Source of the DNA: Thermus scotoductus DSM 8553
GTDB lineage: Bacteria > Deinococcota > Deinococci > Deinococcales > Thermaceae
Assembly: GCF_000381045.1 (NCBI RefSeq)
Contig: NZ_KB905730.1
Span: 1-64,000, forward strand
Direction of reading: 5' to 3'
Length of the DNA: 64,000 bases
Shown here: positions 50,798 to 59,036 of the stretch, piece by piece
Position numbering within the stretch: the stretch's first letter is position 1
How the letters are laid out: each line of letters begins with the position of its first letter
Made by a program: the position numbers and the translations under genes
The notes under the pieces: model-generated
What the model was told of the DNA's origin: nothing
Databases searched by the model: none
Seen by the model: only the letters and a program-made list of their open reading frames with translations

Positions 50798-51162
50798 TGC
50801 AGGGGTTTCCGGGCCTTCCGGGCCTCCCGCCGGGTCTTGGGGTCCAAGCCAATCATGAGGAAGAAGTTCTCTAAAGCGTTTTCCTGGCCCTTGATCTCGG
50901 GGTACTGGTCCTCCGGGGTGCCGGTGACAAAGGGCAGGGATTTGTAGAGCTCCAGGGCGTACCGCACCACGGCCTCCGGCCCCTCGGCCTCCGCCACCTC
51001 GGCCAGCTTGGCGTAGACCTCGCGCCGGGCTTCCGCATGGCGGCGGAAGACCTCCGGATTCGGTGTTTCCGGCGCCCGGAGAACGTCCTGCTTGGCGATG
51101 CGGCGGTAATGCTTCAAGCCCCGAACGATCTCCTCCGTGGTCAGCGTGATCTTGAACTCCAT
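50794..51162 (-). CDS. Hypothetical protein, 122 residues
   Basis: A mostly helical, charged, soluble protein starting MEFKITLTTEEIVRGLKHYR, with a central AEARREVYAKLAEVAEAEGP and a basic tail (DPKTRREARKARKPLQ). No family is recognised. GGAGCGGGGATGGA-like purine-rich sequence precedes the ATG. Its end overlaps the uracil-DNA glycosylase start by 4 bp, so the two are coexpressed; a link to DNA repair is possible but only positional. Confidence 0.6.
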   Translation of the reverse strand: MEFKITLTTEEIVRGLKHYRRIAKQDVLRAPETPNPEVFRRHAEARREVYAKLAEVAEAEGPEAVVRYALELYKSLPFVTGTPEDQYPEIKGQENALENFFLMIGLDPKTRREARKARKPLQ

Positions 51163-51354
51163 CCCCGCTCCTTTCCGGCCTAAGGGCCCTACCTTTGGGA
51201 GATTATATAGCCGGGAGGGAGGGCAAAGCCAGGTAAAGGGCGGCCCTTGTCAGGGCCCAGGGCCGGGTGGGTTATCCCGGGATTGCTGGTGCCTCGGGAG
51301 AGTGATGGCTTGGCTCAAGGGCTGGCGCAGGTTAAAGTGGCTATACTTGTAGGG

Positions 51355-52494
51355 ATGGAGGTTTTGGGCAACTATTGGCTGCGGCGCATTCTTGTCCGGA
51401 TTGCTTCCGTGGTCGTTTACGAAGGCCAGGATACCCACACCGGGATGCCGGTGATGGTGCTCAAGGGGGCTCAGGGGGTACCGGCTTTGGGGGAGGGGGT
51501 ACTTCCCTTTTTGGAGGAAACGCCGGAGGCCTGGGTGCTGGAGTGGCCCATCGGGGCGGTTCCCTTAAGCCAGTACCTGGGGGTGGCGGATCTGGAGCGC
51601 CTGGAGCATTGGGTAAGGGAGATGGCCCGTATTCTGGCGTCCTTGAAGGCCCAGGGGGTGTCCCATGCCCCCATCCCCGAGCTTTGCCTGGTGAAGGGCA
51701 AGCGGGTGTGGCTGGCCGGGGTGGGGCTTAAGGAGCTTTCCGGGGAGCCGGAGAAGGCCCTTGCCGCTTTGGCTCGAGCCTTGGCCGGGGAGCGCTATCC
51801 CGAGTTTCCCTTAAGAGAAACCTTGGAAAGGATTGAGGCCAAGGAGGACCCCCTGGAGGTTCTTTTCTCTGAGCCCGCCCATGCCCATGGTGTACAGGAG
51901 ACCGAGGCCCTGACCCCGGAGACCCCTGGACAGGAAGATCGGCCCCTCCAGGATGCCTCCTCCAAGCCCGAGGAGGAGCCCAGGCTCCCTTCCGCCTCGC
52001 GGAAGGTGCTGAGCGTAGACCCGGTTTCCGAAGCCTCAAATGGCCAGGAGGTGTCTCCAACCAAGGAAACCACGCCCCCCGAGGGCAAGACCCCAAGCCG
52101 GCCCCGGGTCATCCGCATCGAGGAGCCCGAGGAGCCTCCCTTTACCGTGGTGGAACCTCCGCGGCCCAGAAGGCGGACCTTGCTTTTGGGGCTTCTGGGC
52201 GCCGTGGTGCTTTTGGGTCTGGCCCTTTTGTTCCTTCGCCCTTCCTCCCCTTCCGGAGGGGGCTACGTGATGGAGTTCCGCACCGAGCCGCCCACGGAAA
52301 GGGCGGAGGTGGTGCTCCTGGAGGTGCCCCAGGGCTCCCAGATGGTTCCCGGAAGGGTCCTCCTCGTGGCCCCAGGTAAGGCGGAGTTTGACCAGGAGGG
52401 GGTCTACCGCCTGCGCATCCGGGTACCGGGCCGCGATCCCGTGGACTACCTCCTGGAGGTGCCGGGTCCGCCCCTGGTCATCAAGGTACGCTAA
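51355..52494 (+). CDS. Pseudokinase-like membrane protein with C-terminal PEGA-like domain
   Basis: A 379-residue protein. The N-terminal 130 residues follow a Ser/Thr kinase outline: LGNYWLRRIL, VVVYEGQDTHTGMPVMVLK (Lys37 at the VAIK position) and LASLKAQGVSHAPIPELCLV, where HRDxKPxN has become HAPIPEL, while DFG is lost in VWLAGVGL. Catalytic activity is therefore unlikely. A Pro/Glu-rich linker leads to one membrane helix (about 275-294, RRTLLLGLLGAVVLLGLALL) and an extracytoplasmic PEGA-like beta domain (about 303-379). TATACT ends 7 nt before the ATG, suggesting a leaderless start. It is followed after 4 bp by 52499. Confidence 0.65.
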   Translation: MEVLGNYWLRRILVRIASVVVYEGQDTHTGMPVMVLKGAQGVPALGEGVLPFLEETPEAWVLEWPIGAVPLSQYLGVADLERLEHWVREMARILASLKAQGVSHAPIPELCLVKGKRVWLAGVGLKELSGEPEKALAALARALAGERYPEFPLRETLERIEAKEDPLEVLFSEPAHAHGVQETEALTPETPGQEDRPLQDASSKPEEEPRLPSASRKVLSVDPVSEASNGQEVSPTKETTPPEGKTPSRPRVIRIEEPEEPPFTVVEPPRPRRRTLLLGLLGAVVLLGLALLFLRPSSPSGGGYVMEFRTEPPTERAEVVLLEVPQGSQMVPGRVLLVAPGKAEFDQEGVYRLRIRVPGRDPVDYLLEVPGPPLVIKVR

Positions 52495-52498
52495 GGCC

Positions 52499-53101
52499 AT
52501 GACCGTGCACCCCGCCGTTTACGTGTACCGTTACTTCTTCGCCGGGGAGGAGGCGGGGGAGGGAAGGTTGGAGGTTCGCCCTCAGCCGGAAGGAGGCATG
52601 AAGGCCACCCTCACCGCCGAGGTGAACCTGCCCCTGCCCAAGACCCGCCAGCGCTGGCAGACGGAAACGGACGCCGAGGGCTTCTCCCTGTACTTCGCCG
52701 AGCGGGTGGAGGGGCGGGAGAGCCGGGTCTTCACCGTGGAGAGGCTGGAGGAGGAAGGAGTGGTGCTGGTCACCCAGGGCAAGGAGAGCGTGGCCTTTCC
52801 CCTTCTCTCCCCCTACCATGACCCTCTTTCCCTGATCCTGGCGCTGCCCCGGCTGGATTTGGCCCCCGGGGAGGTGGTCCGGTTTGCCATGCCGGGAGGG
52901 CGGGTGTATGTGGAGAGGCTTGCGGACCTCGAGGTGGAGGGCAGGGTACGCCGTCACCTCCGCCTCCGCCCGGGCCTCTCCCTGGTGGAGCTGGAGGGGG
53001 GGGTTCCCGTGAGGATGGCCCAACAGGTGGGGGACCACGTGTTTGAGGCGGTCTTAGAGGGCGTGGAGGCGGAGCCCAAGAGGCGCCGCCGCTGGGTATA
53101 G
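52499..53101 (+). CDS. Hypothetical beta-rich protein, weakly DUF3108-like
   Basis: A 200-residue soluble protein beginning [20 protein letters not shown]. Alternating strands ([40 protein letters not shown]) and the phrase [20 protein letters not shown] recall DUF3108-type proteins, but it has no signal peptide and the match is weak. It begins 4 bp after the pseudokinase gene and ends 7 bp before hisD, so the three may be one transcript. Function unknown. Confidence 0.6.
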   Translation: MTVHPAVYVYRYFFAGEEAGEGRLEVRPQPEGGMKATLTAEVNLPLPKTRQRWQTETDAEGFSLYFAERVEGRESRVFTVERLEEEGVVLVTQGKESVAFPLLSPYHDPLSLILALPRLDLAPGEVVRFAMPGGRVYVERLADLEVEGRVRRHLRLRPGLSLVELEGGVPVRMAQQVGDHVFEAVLEGVEAEPKRRRRWV

Positions 53102-53108
53102 TGGAGGC

Positions 53109-54347
53109 ATGATTTACCGCGCGGAGGAGGTGCGGGAGCGCTTCGCCCGTCGGGGCCTTTCCTTTGACCCCACGGTGGAGGAAATCGTGCGGGGTATCCT
53201 GGCCGCGGTACGGGAGGAAGGGGATGCGGCCCTGGACCGCTTCAGCCTGGATCTGGACGGCCACCCCGTGGAGGAGATCCCCAAAAGGGCCTGGCGTCAG
53301 GCCTACGAGGATCTGGACGAGGAACTCAGGGACGCCCTGGAGACGGCCAAGGAGCGCATAGAGGCCTTCTATCGGGAAGAGGCCAAGGGGGGATTTTTGA
53401 AGGCGGATGCCAGCGGCCTTCTGGGCCAGATGGTCCGCCCCCTTTCCCGGGTGGGGGTGTACGTCCCCGGGGGGAGCGCCCCCCTTCTTTCCAGCCTCCT
53501 CATGAGCGTGGTGCCGGCCAAGGTGGCCGGGGTGGCGGAGGTGATCGTGGCCAGTCCCCCAAGGGTCCACCCTGGGGTGCTGGCTGCCGCCTGGGTGGCA
53601 GGGGCGGACCGGCTTTTCGCCATGGGTGGGGCCCAGGCCATCGCCGCCCTGGCCTACGGCACCCAGCGGGTTCCCCGGGTGGACAAGATCGTGGGGCCGG
53701 GCAACGCCTACGTGGTGGCGGCCAAGCGGCAGGTGTTCGGCACCGTGGGGCTGGATGGTCTGGCGGGACCCACGGAAACCCTCATCATCGCCGACGGTTC
53801 CGCCTCTCCTAGGCTTCTCGCCGCTGACCTCTTGGCCCAGGCGGAGCATGGCCCCGACTCCGAGCCCTGGCTCCTCTCTCCCGACCGGGCCCTCCTGGAG
53901 AGGGTGGAGGTGGAGCTTTCCCGGCAGCTCCAAGACCTGCCCCGGGCCGAGGTGGCCAGGAAGGCCTTGGAAAGGGGAGGGCTTGTTCTTACCCGGGACC
54001 TCGAGGAGGCCTTTGCCCTCGCCAACCTCTACGCCCCGGAGCACCTTTGCCTGGCCCTGGCGGATCCCCTGCCCTGGCTGGGAAAGGTGCAAAACGCCGG
54101 GGGAGTCTTCCTGGGGGAGGGAAGCCCCGAGGCCTTGGGGGACTACATCGCCGGGCCCAGCCACGTGATGCCCACCTCGGGCACCGCCCGCTTCCAGGGG
54201 GGGTTGGCGGTGCGGGACTTCTTGAAGGTGATCCCCGTGATGGGCCTAAGCGAGAATGCGGTGAGGGACCTGGCTCAGAAAGGGGCGCTTCTTGCCCGGG
54301 CTGAGGGCCTCGAGGCTCACGCCCGTTCCCTGGACCTTAGGCGATGA
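53109..54347 (+). CDS. hisD: Histidinol dehydrogenase
   Basis: A 412-residue enzyme catalysing the last two steps of histidine synthesis with [62 protein letters not shown] and [13 protein letters not shown] hold the zinc-binding and catalytic residues, and [14 protein letters not shown] is the C-terminal signature. It is isolated from other his genes here and overlaps the next gene by 4 bp. Confidence 0.96.
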   Translation: MIYRAEEVRERFARRGLSFDPTVEEIVRGILAAVREEGDAALDRFSLDLDGHPVEEIPKRAWRQAYEDLDEELRDALETAKERIEAFYREEAKGGFLKADASGLLGQMVRPLSRVGVYVPGGSAPLLSSLLMSVVPAKVAGVAEVIVASPPRVHPGVLAAAWVAGADRLFAMGGAQAIAALAYGTQRVPRVDKIVGPGNAYVVAAKRQVFGTVGLDGLAGPTETLIIADGSASPRLLAADLLAQAEHGPDSEPWLLSPDRALLERVEVELSRQLQDLPRAEVARKALERGGLVLTRDLEEAFALANLYAPEHLCLALADPLPWLGKVQNAGGVFLGEGSPEALGDYIAGPSHVMPTSGTARFQGGLAVRDFLKVIPVMGLSENAVRDLAQKGALLARAEGLEAHARSLDLRR

Positions 54348-55141
54348 AGCTCTTTCACGAGCTCCTGGGCCCCGTGGAGCTTCCCGACCGATTTGAGCGC
54401 ATTGTAAGCCTGGCCCCCAACCTCACCGATGCCCTCTTCGCCCTGGGGCTTGGGGACCGCCTGGTGGGCCGGAGCGCCTTCTGCCACCGCCCGGCGGAGG
54501 TGCTTTCCTTGCCGGTTCTGGCCTCTTACACCAAGACCCGCACCGAGCTTCTTCGGAGCCTAAAGCCGGACCTGGTGCTTCTTTCCACCGGGGTGCAACG
54601 GGAACAGGCCCTTAGGCTCAAGGAGGAAGGTTTTCCCGTCTACGCCGTCCCCCTGCCCACAAGCCCCTACGGGATCCTGGAGAACCTATCCACCCTTGGG
54701 CACCTTTTGGACCTGGAGGAAAGGGCTACTGCCCTCGCCCACGAGCTCGCCCAACGCTACGCCGCCCTTAAGGACCGCTTCGCCCTTAGGGTCTACTTTG
54801 AGATGGACCTGGGCGGGCCCATCACCGTGGGCCGGGGGAGCTACATCGCCCAGGCCCTTTTGCACCTGGGCCTTAAGCCCATCTTCCTGGATGTGCCCCA
54901 GGCCTACTTCGCCCCGGACCTGGAGGAGGTGAGGCAAAGAGCCCCGGACCTCTTCCTCTACGAGCCCAAGCCCTGGGGGAAGAACCCCTTGGAGAAGGCG
55001 AGGGCCCTGGCCAGGGAGAGGGGCTTTGACTTCCCGGTGGTGGCCACGGATGGGGACGAGCTGGCCCATTACGGCCCCATGTTCTTTGGCTTTCTGGAGA
55101 AGCTGGCAGAGCGGGTGGCGGAAACCTTAGGCCAAGGTTAA
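54344..55141 (+). CDS. BtuF-like periplasmic-binding-fold protein without signal peptide
   Basis: A 265-residue protein of the cobalamin/iron substrate-binding family (helical backbone metal receptor): [43 protein letters not shown] and [21 protein letters not shown]. It starts [20 protein letters not shown] with no secretion signal or lipobox, so it may act in the cytoplasm, or its export signal has been lost. No ABC permease or ATPase gene is adjacent. Its ATG lies in the hisD stop, tying its expression to hisD. Confidence 0.8.
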   Translation: MKLFHELLGPVELPDRFERIVSLAPNLTDALFALGLGDRLVGRSAFCHRPAEVLSLPVLASYTKTRTELLRSLKPDLVLLSTGVQREQALRLKEEGFPVYAVPLPTSPYGILENLSTLGHLLDLEERATALAHELAQRYAALKDRFALRVYFEMDLGGPITVGRGSYIAQALLHLGLKPIFLDVPQAYFAPDLEEVRQRAPDLFLYEPKPWGKNPLEKARALARERGFDFPVVATDGDELAHYGPMFFGFLEKLAERVAETLGQG

Positions 55142-55176
55142 GAAAACCCCCACTTTGCAGCGTGTAGAGTAGGGGC

Positions 55177-56610
55177 ATGAACCGGTTTCTGTTCCCAGCG
55201 CTCCTTGCGGCCACGGCGCTTCTCCTCACGGCGTGCCCCCAAACGCCTCCTCCGCCCCCGCCCTCGGCCTGTTCGCCTGTCCCTACGGGTCTTTCGGTTC
55301 AGAGGGACCAGACGCAATCCGTTAACACGCCCTATGGGGTAGGTGACTTCACAGCCCCGCATGTGCCGGGTGAACTCCTCGTCATTTCTGGAGGTTTGTC
55401 ACCCCAGGCCCTCACCTCCCGTGTGGCAGAAATCCAGGTTCAGGCTTCCTTGCCTGGTGGGGTTTTGCATGTCAAGGTACCAGCGGGTCAGGAGAGGGTG
55501 AAAGCCAGAGAGCTCGTCCAGGCAGGCGCGCGGTATGTGCAGCCGAACTACCTTTACTTCTCCCTTTATCTACCCAACGATCCCCTTTACCCCTCGAGTT
55601 TGCTAGATGGTTCCAGGGTGCGCCCCTTCTACCAAAAGATGAACCTCGAGGGGGCGTGGGATGTTGTAAGGGCCGGCTCGTGGGTCTGCACCCCGGTGGT
55701 AGCCGTGTTGGATACGGCCTTCAATCCCAATCATCCAGACCTTAGGGACAACCTGCTTCCTGGGAGGAACCTAACCCCAGACGGTCTTCCCCAAGATGAC
55801 CTCCGCCCTAGCCCTCCACCAAACGGGGCTATGTACGGCGAGAATGAACCCGACCACGGTCAAGGTGTAGCTGGCATGGTAGCAGCCACAGCCGATAACG
55901 GAGAGGGGATTCCGGGAGTTGGGCTTAACCGGGTAAAGGTGCTGCCCCTGAAGGTCTTTTTTTGGGTTTGGAACACAAGTGCTCAGCGTTACGAGTATAG
56001 CTCCACCAGTGCCGTACTAAGTAGCGCCATTCGGTATGCTGCGGATCAGAGAGCCAATGTCCTCAATTTGAGCTTAGGTAGTCCCACACCCCTTGACGGA
56101 ATAGTCCAGGACGCGGTGAGCTATGCCCTTTCCAAAGGCAGTCTGCCGGTGGCTGCGGCGGGAAACGATGGGACAGATGGGCTTATGTACCCAGCGCGTT
56201 ACCCCGGGGTCTTGGCAGTGGGCTCGGTCCGTTTGAATGGGACGCGTTCAGACTTCTCCAACTACTCCACTACCCAGACGGATTTGGTCATGGCCGCAGC
56301 CGGCAATTTGAGTCCTGGTGAAAGCCTTTGGTCTTTGGCTTTGGGAGCCTCGTACCCTTACTACTCCTCTCAGGCTCACTATTTAGCTTGGAGGGGGACT
56401 TCCTTCGCAGCCCCTCAAGTAAGTGGGGTAGCGGCCCTTTACGTGGCCAAATATGCAACGCTTTACGGAAAGGCACCTAGCCCAGACCAAATCAGGCTCT
56501 GCTTGGAGCAAACCGCTAGCAATAATGGCACCTATGTTTCTCAGACGGGTTATGGCATCGTCCAGGCCGACCGGGTGATGACGGACACCACCTACTGCTT
56601 CCCCCCTTAA
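55177..56610 (+). CDS. S8 (subtilisin-like) serine protease, probable lipoprotein
   Basis: A 477-residue protease. MNRFLFPALLAATALLLTAC is a lipoprotein signal with lipobox LTAC, followed by a Pro-rich linker and a propeptide-like region (about 45-125). The catalytic triad is Asp in VVAVLDTAFNPNHPDL, His in DHGQGVAGMVAATADNGEGI and Ser in GTSFAAPQVSGVAAL. It should act outside the inner membrane. Codon use is looser (more A/T at third positions) than in neighbours, suggesting later acquisition. TAGAGT ends 6 nt before the ATG, indicating a leaderless transcript. Confidence 0.92.
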   Translation: MNRFLFPALLAATALLLTACPQTPPPPPPSACSPVPTGLSVQRDQTQSVNTPYGVGDFTAPHVPGELLVISGGLSPQALTSRVAEIQVQASLPGGVLHVKVPAGQERVKARELVQAGARYVQPNYLYFSLYLPNDPLYPSSLLDGSRVRPFYQKMNLEGAWDVVRAGSWVCTPVVAVLDTAFNPNHPDLRDNLLPGRNLTPDGLPQDDLRPSPPPNGAMYGENEPDHGQGVAGMVAATADNGEGIPGVGLNRVKVLPLKVFFWVWNTSAQRYEYSSTSAVLSSAIRYAADQRANVLNLSLGSPTPLDGIVQDAVSYALSKGSLPVAAAGNDGTDGLMYPARYPGVLAVGSVRLNGTRSDFSNYSTTQTDLVMAAAGNLSPGESLWSLALGASYPYYSSQAHYLAWRGTSFAAPQVSGVAALYVAKYATLYGKAPSPDQIRLCLEQTASNNGTYVSQTGYGIVQADRVMTDTTYCFPP

Positions 56611-56645
56611 TCCGCCTCACCTCAGGGGTTGTATGCTAAGCCCCC

Positions 56646-57800
56646 GTGCGGCGGTCGCTTCTCCTCCTGTTTTTGGCCTTGTTGGTGGCGGTGGGGCTAT
56701 GGGCCTACCCCTTGTTGGGCCCCGTGGTGCGGCACGGGGTCCTGCCAGCCCCCGAAGGGTTAAAGGCCCCCCTAACGGTGCTGGTCTACGGCTCCAGCCC
56801 CGAGTACTCCGGCTACCACCGAAGGGCCCCGGAGCGCTTCCGGGGCCTGGCGGACACCATCCTCCTGGTACGCCTGGACCCTGGGGCCAACCGGGTGGTG
56901 GTCCTGTCCATTCCCCGGGATGTTTGGGTGAACCTCCCCGGCTACGGCTGGCACAAGGTGAATGCGGCAAGCCCCCTGGGGGGACCGGCCCTGATGAAGG
57001 AGGCGGTGGCCCGGATCACCGGGGTGCAGGCGGACCGGTATCTGGTGGTGAGCACGGAGGCCCTCCGCCGGGGGGTGGACGCCTTAGGGGGAGTTAGGGT
57101 CTGCGTGGAGAAGCCCATGCGCTACCGGGATTCCGCTGCGGGGCTGGACATCGACCTCGAGCCGGGCTGCCGGGTGCTGGATGGAAAGAAGGCGGAGGGG
57201 TATTTGCGCTTCCGCAAGGATGCCCTGGGGGATATCGGGCGGATCCAGCGCCAGCAGGCCTTCTTTCACGCCCTGAAGGAGCAGGTGCTTTCCCCTTCCG
57301 GGTTACTCCGCCTGCCCCGTGCGGTGGCGGCGGTGGAGCCCTACTTCCAAACCGACCTATCCCGCGAGGAAAAGGGAGCCATCCTGGGCTTCGCCATGAA
57401 GCAACCCCACCTGATGAGTCTCCTTTTGCCGGGGAACTTCGGGGGAGGGGGTTGGAACGTGGACGAGGAGGCCCTGCGGCAGCTTTTGGCCGTTTACTTT
57501 GATGGGGAAGCGCCGGGGGAGAAGGGGGAGCTTACGGGGCGGCTGGTGGCCCTGGTCTATGGACCCGGGCAGGAGGCCCTGGTGGAAAAAGCCCGCTTGA
57601 GGCTAAGCGAGCTGGGCCTGAGGGTGATCCTCCACCCGGTGGACCTGCCTCCTTCCCGCACGGAGGTGCTGGAAAACGGGCCTGGTCTCCTGGCCCAGGC
57701 CTTGGGGGAGGCGTTGGGGGTGCCCTACCGCATCTCCGGGGAGGCGGTTTTAGGGGCCGACCTCACCCTGCGCCTTGGCGCCGAGGCTCCCTTTTTGTAG
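56646..57800 (+). CDS. LytR-CpsA-Psr (LCP) family protein
   Basis: A 384-residue protein with one N-terminal membrane anchor (RRSLLLLFLALLVAVGLWAY). The LCP domain follows: DTILLVRLDPGANRVVVLSIPRDVWV and YGWHKVNAASPLGGPALMKEAV with the Arg and Asp residues that bind polyprenyl-pyrophosphate, and VCVEKPMRYRDSAAGLDIDLEPG. A LytR_C-like domain ends the protein (LVALVYGPGQEALVEKARLR onward). LCP enzymes attach glycopolymers to peptidoglycan. It starts on GTG; TATGCT ends 8 nt before it. Confidence 0.9.
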   Translation: MRRSLLLLFLALLVAVGLWAYPLLGPVVRHGVLPAPEGLKAPLTVLVYGSSPEYSGYHRRAPERFRGLADTILLVRLDPGANRVVVLSIPRDVWVNLPGYGWHKVNAASPLGGPALMKEAVARITGVQADRYLVVSTEALRRGVDALGGVRVCVEKPMRYRDSAAGLDIDLEPGCRVLDGKKAEGYLRFRKDALGDIGRIQRQQAFFHALKEQVLSPSGLLRLPRAVAAVEPYFQTDLSREEKGAILGFAMKQPHLMSLLLPGNFGGGGWNVDEEALRQLLAVYFDGEAPGEKGELTGRLVALVYGPGQEALVEKARLRLSELGLRVILHPVDLPPSRTEVLENGPGLLAQALGEALGVPYRISGEAVLGADLTLRLGAEAPFL

Positions 57801-57803
57801 GAT
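57775..57803 (+). promoter_or_regulatory. Promoter of tRNA-Leu(UAA)
   Basis: TTGGCG (57775-57780), 17 bp, TAGGAT (57798-57803). The expected transcription start is about five bases before the mature tRNA end at 57815. The promoter lies within the last codons of the LCP-family gene. Confidence 0.65.
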
Positions 57804-57814
57804 AGAAGGCGTCC

Positions 57815-57902
57815 GCCGGGGTGGCGGAACGGTAGACGCTGCGGACTTAAAATCCGCTGGGGGGTTACCCCCGTACGGGTTCGAGTCCCGTCCCCGGCAC
57901 CA
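57815..57902 (+). tRNA. tRNA-Leu (UAA anticodon)
   Basis: The acceptor stem GCCGGGG pairs with CCCCGGC, followed by discriminator A and an encoded CCA. The anticodon arm reads GCGGACT-TAA-AATCCGC, giving anticodon UAA (leucine). The long variable arm (TGGGGGGTTACCCCCG) is class II, as expected for leucine, and the T arm contains GGGTTCGAGTCCC. It is preceded by its own promoter and followed by a terminator. Confidence 0.97.
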
Positions 57903-57906
57903 GGAG

Positions 57907-57933
57907 GCCCCGGGTTTCCCGGGGCTTAACCTT
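57907..57933 (+). terminator. Terminator of tRNA-Leu
   Basis: GCCCCGGG-TTT-CCCGGGGC (57907-57925) is a perfect 8-bp stem followed by TTAACCTTT. Confidence 0.75.
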
Positions 57934-57944
57934 TCAGCCTTGAT

Positions 57945-59036
57945 ATGCTTAGGTTCGTGGGCGTTCTCACCCGCTATTTGGAAAAGTCCATGGCCCAGGC
58001 CCGTTACGACCTCCTGGGCCCTGGCCGTTTTGTGGCCGAGCTTCCCGAGCTGGGCCTGCGCGTGGAAGCTCCTCACCTCGAGGCCGCCCGGGAGAGCCTG
58101 CAGGAAGCTCTGGAGGCCTGGCTTTTGGATACCCTGCGTGCGGGCCTTACCCCGCCGGGGCTGGAAGGGGCGGAGGATCCCGTGCGCACCCGTTTCCTGG
58201 CCTTGACCCGGGAGATCTGGCGGCTTTTCAAGGAATCCGGGGAAGTGGAGGGGACGAAGGCGGGAGCAGTTCCTGCCCCGTCCACCCGGGTGCAGGAGCC
58301 CTCGAGGGCAAAAAAGGCACCTTCGCTGGAGGAATGGCTGAAGGGCCTGGGCATCCAAGTGGTGAAGAAGCCCCAGGAAGAGGAGGAGAAGGAGAAGGTT
58401 CTGACCCGCCTGGGCCTGTTCCTGGGGGACCGCTACCCCAGCCTGGAAAAGCTTTACGAGCGCCTCAAGCAGAGCCTTTCCACCAAGCGTCAGTTTGAGC
58501 TTTCCCTTTCCGAGGCCACCCAGGAGGAGATCGCCAACTCCACCCAGTTCTGCACCATGCTCAAGCAGTATGCCCTCCTCACCTCCTATCACTACAAAAG
58601 CGAGGAGCGGCGCATCCGGGCCAAGGCCAGCACGGAGGGGTGGGTGCAGAACTTCCTCACCGGGGGCTGGCTGGAGCGGTACGTGGCGGAGCGGCTTCGC
58701 AAGTTCCTGCGTTCCCGCAACCTGGCCCACGAGGTGGCGGTGGGTTACCAGGTTACCCTGCCCAACGGGGACACCATGGAGTTGGACGTGCTCCTCAGGG
58801 TGGGGGAGCGCTTCTTCTGGTTTGAGGCCAAGACGGGGGACTTCCAGGCCCATATCGCCAAGTATGCGGGGCTGAAAAAGGTCCTGGGGCTTTCCGCCAG
58901 GGAAAGCTTTCTGGTGCTTTTGGGCATGGACAAGGCCCGCGCCAAGGAGCTTTCCGCCCTACATGGGCTCACGGTGGTCAACCAGGCGAACTTCTTGGAC
59001 ATCTTCCAGGAGGTGCTGGAGGGGAATGCTGCGTAA
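57945..59036 (+). CDS. HicB-like domain fused to a Card1/Can2-like PD-(D/E)XK nuclease
   Basis: A 363-residue protein with three parts. Residues 1-65 (ARYDLLGPGRFVAELPELGL, then AARESLQEALEAWLLDTL) follow the HicB antitoxin fold pattern. Residues about 66-230 are a charged linker and helical region (PSLEKLYERLKQSLSTKRQF). Residues about 235-355 form a PD-(D/E)XK core: GGWLERYVAERLRKFL (E244), TMELDVLLRVGERFFWFEAK (D281, E294, K296), as in DUF1887/Card1/Can2 effector nucleases. No CARF sensor is present. Nuclease activity and the sensing role are inferred. It follows the tRNA terminator and overlaps murJ by 11 bp. Confidence 0.72.
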   Translation: MLRFVGVLTRYLEKSMAQARYDLLGPGRFVAELPELGLRVEAPHLEAARESLQEALEAWLLDTLRAGLTPPGLEGAEDPVRTRFLALTREIWRLFKESGEVEGTKAGAVPAPSTRVQEPSRAKKAPSLEEWLKGLGIQVVKKPQEEEEKEKVLTRLGLFLGDRYPSLEKLYERLKQSLSTKRQFELSLSEATQEEIANSTQFCTMLKQYALLTSYHYKSEERRIRAKASTEGWVQNFLTGGWLERYVAERLRKFLRSRNLAHEVAVGYQVTLPNGDTMELDVLLRVGERFFWFEAKTGDFQAHIAKYAGLKKVLGLSARESFLVLLGMDKARAKELSALHGLTVVNQANFLDIFQEVLEGNAA

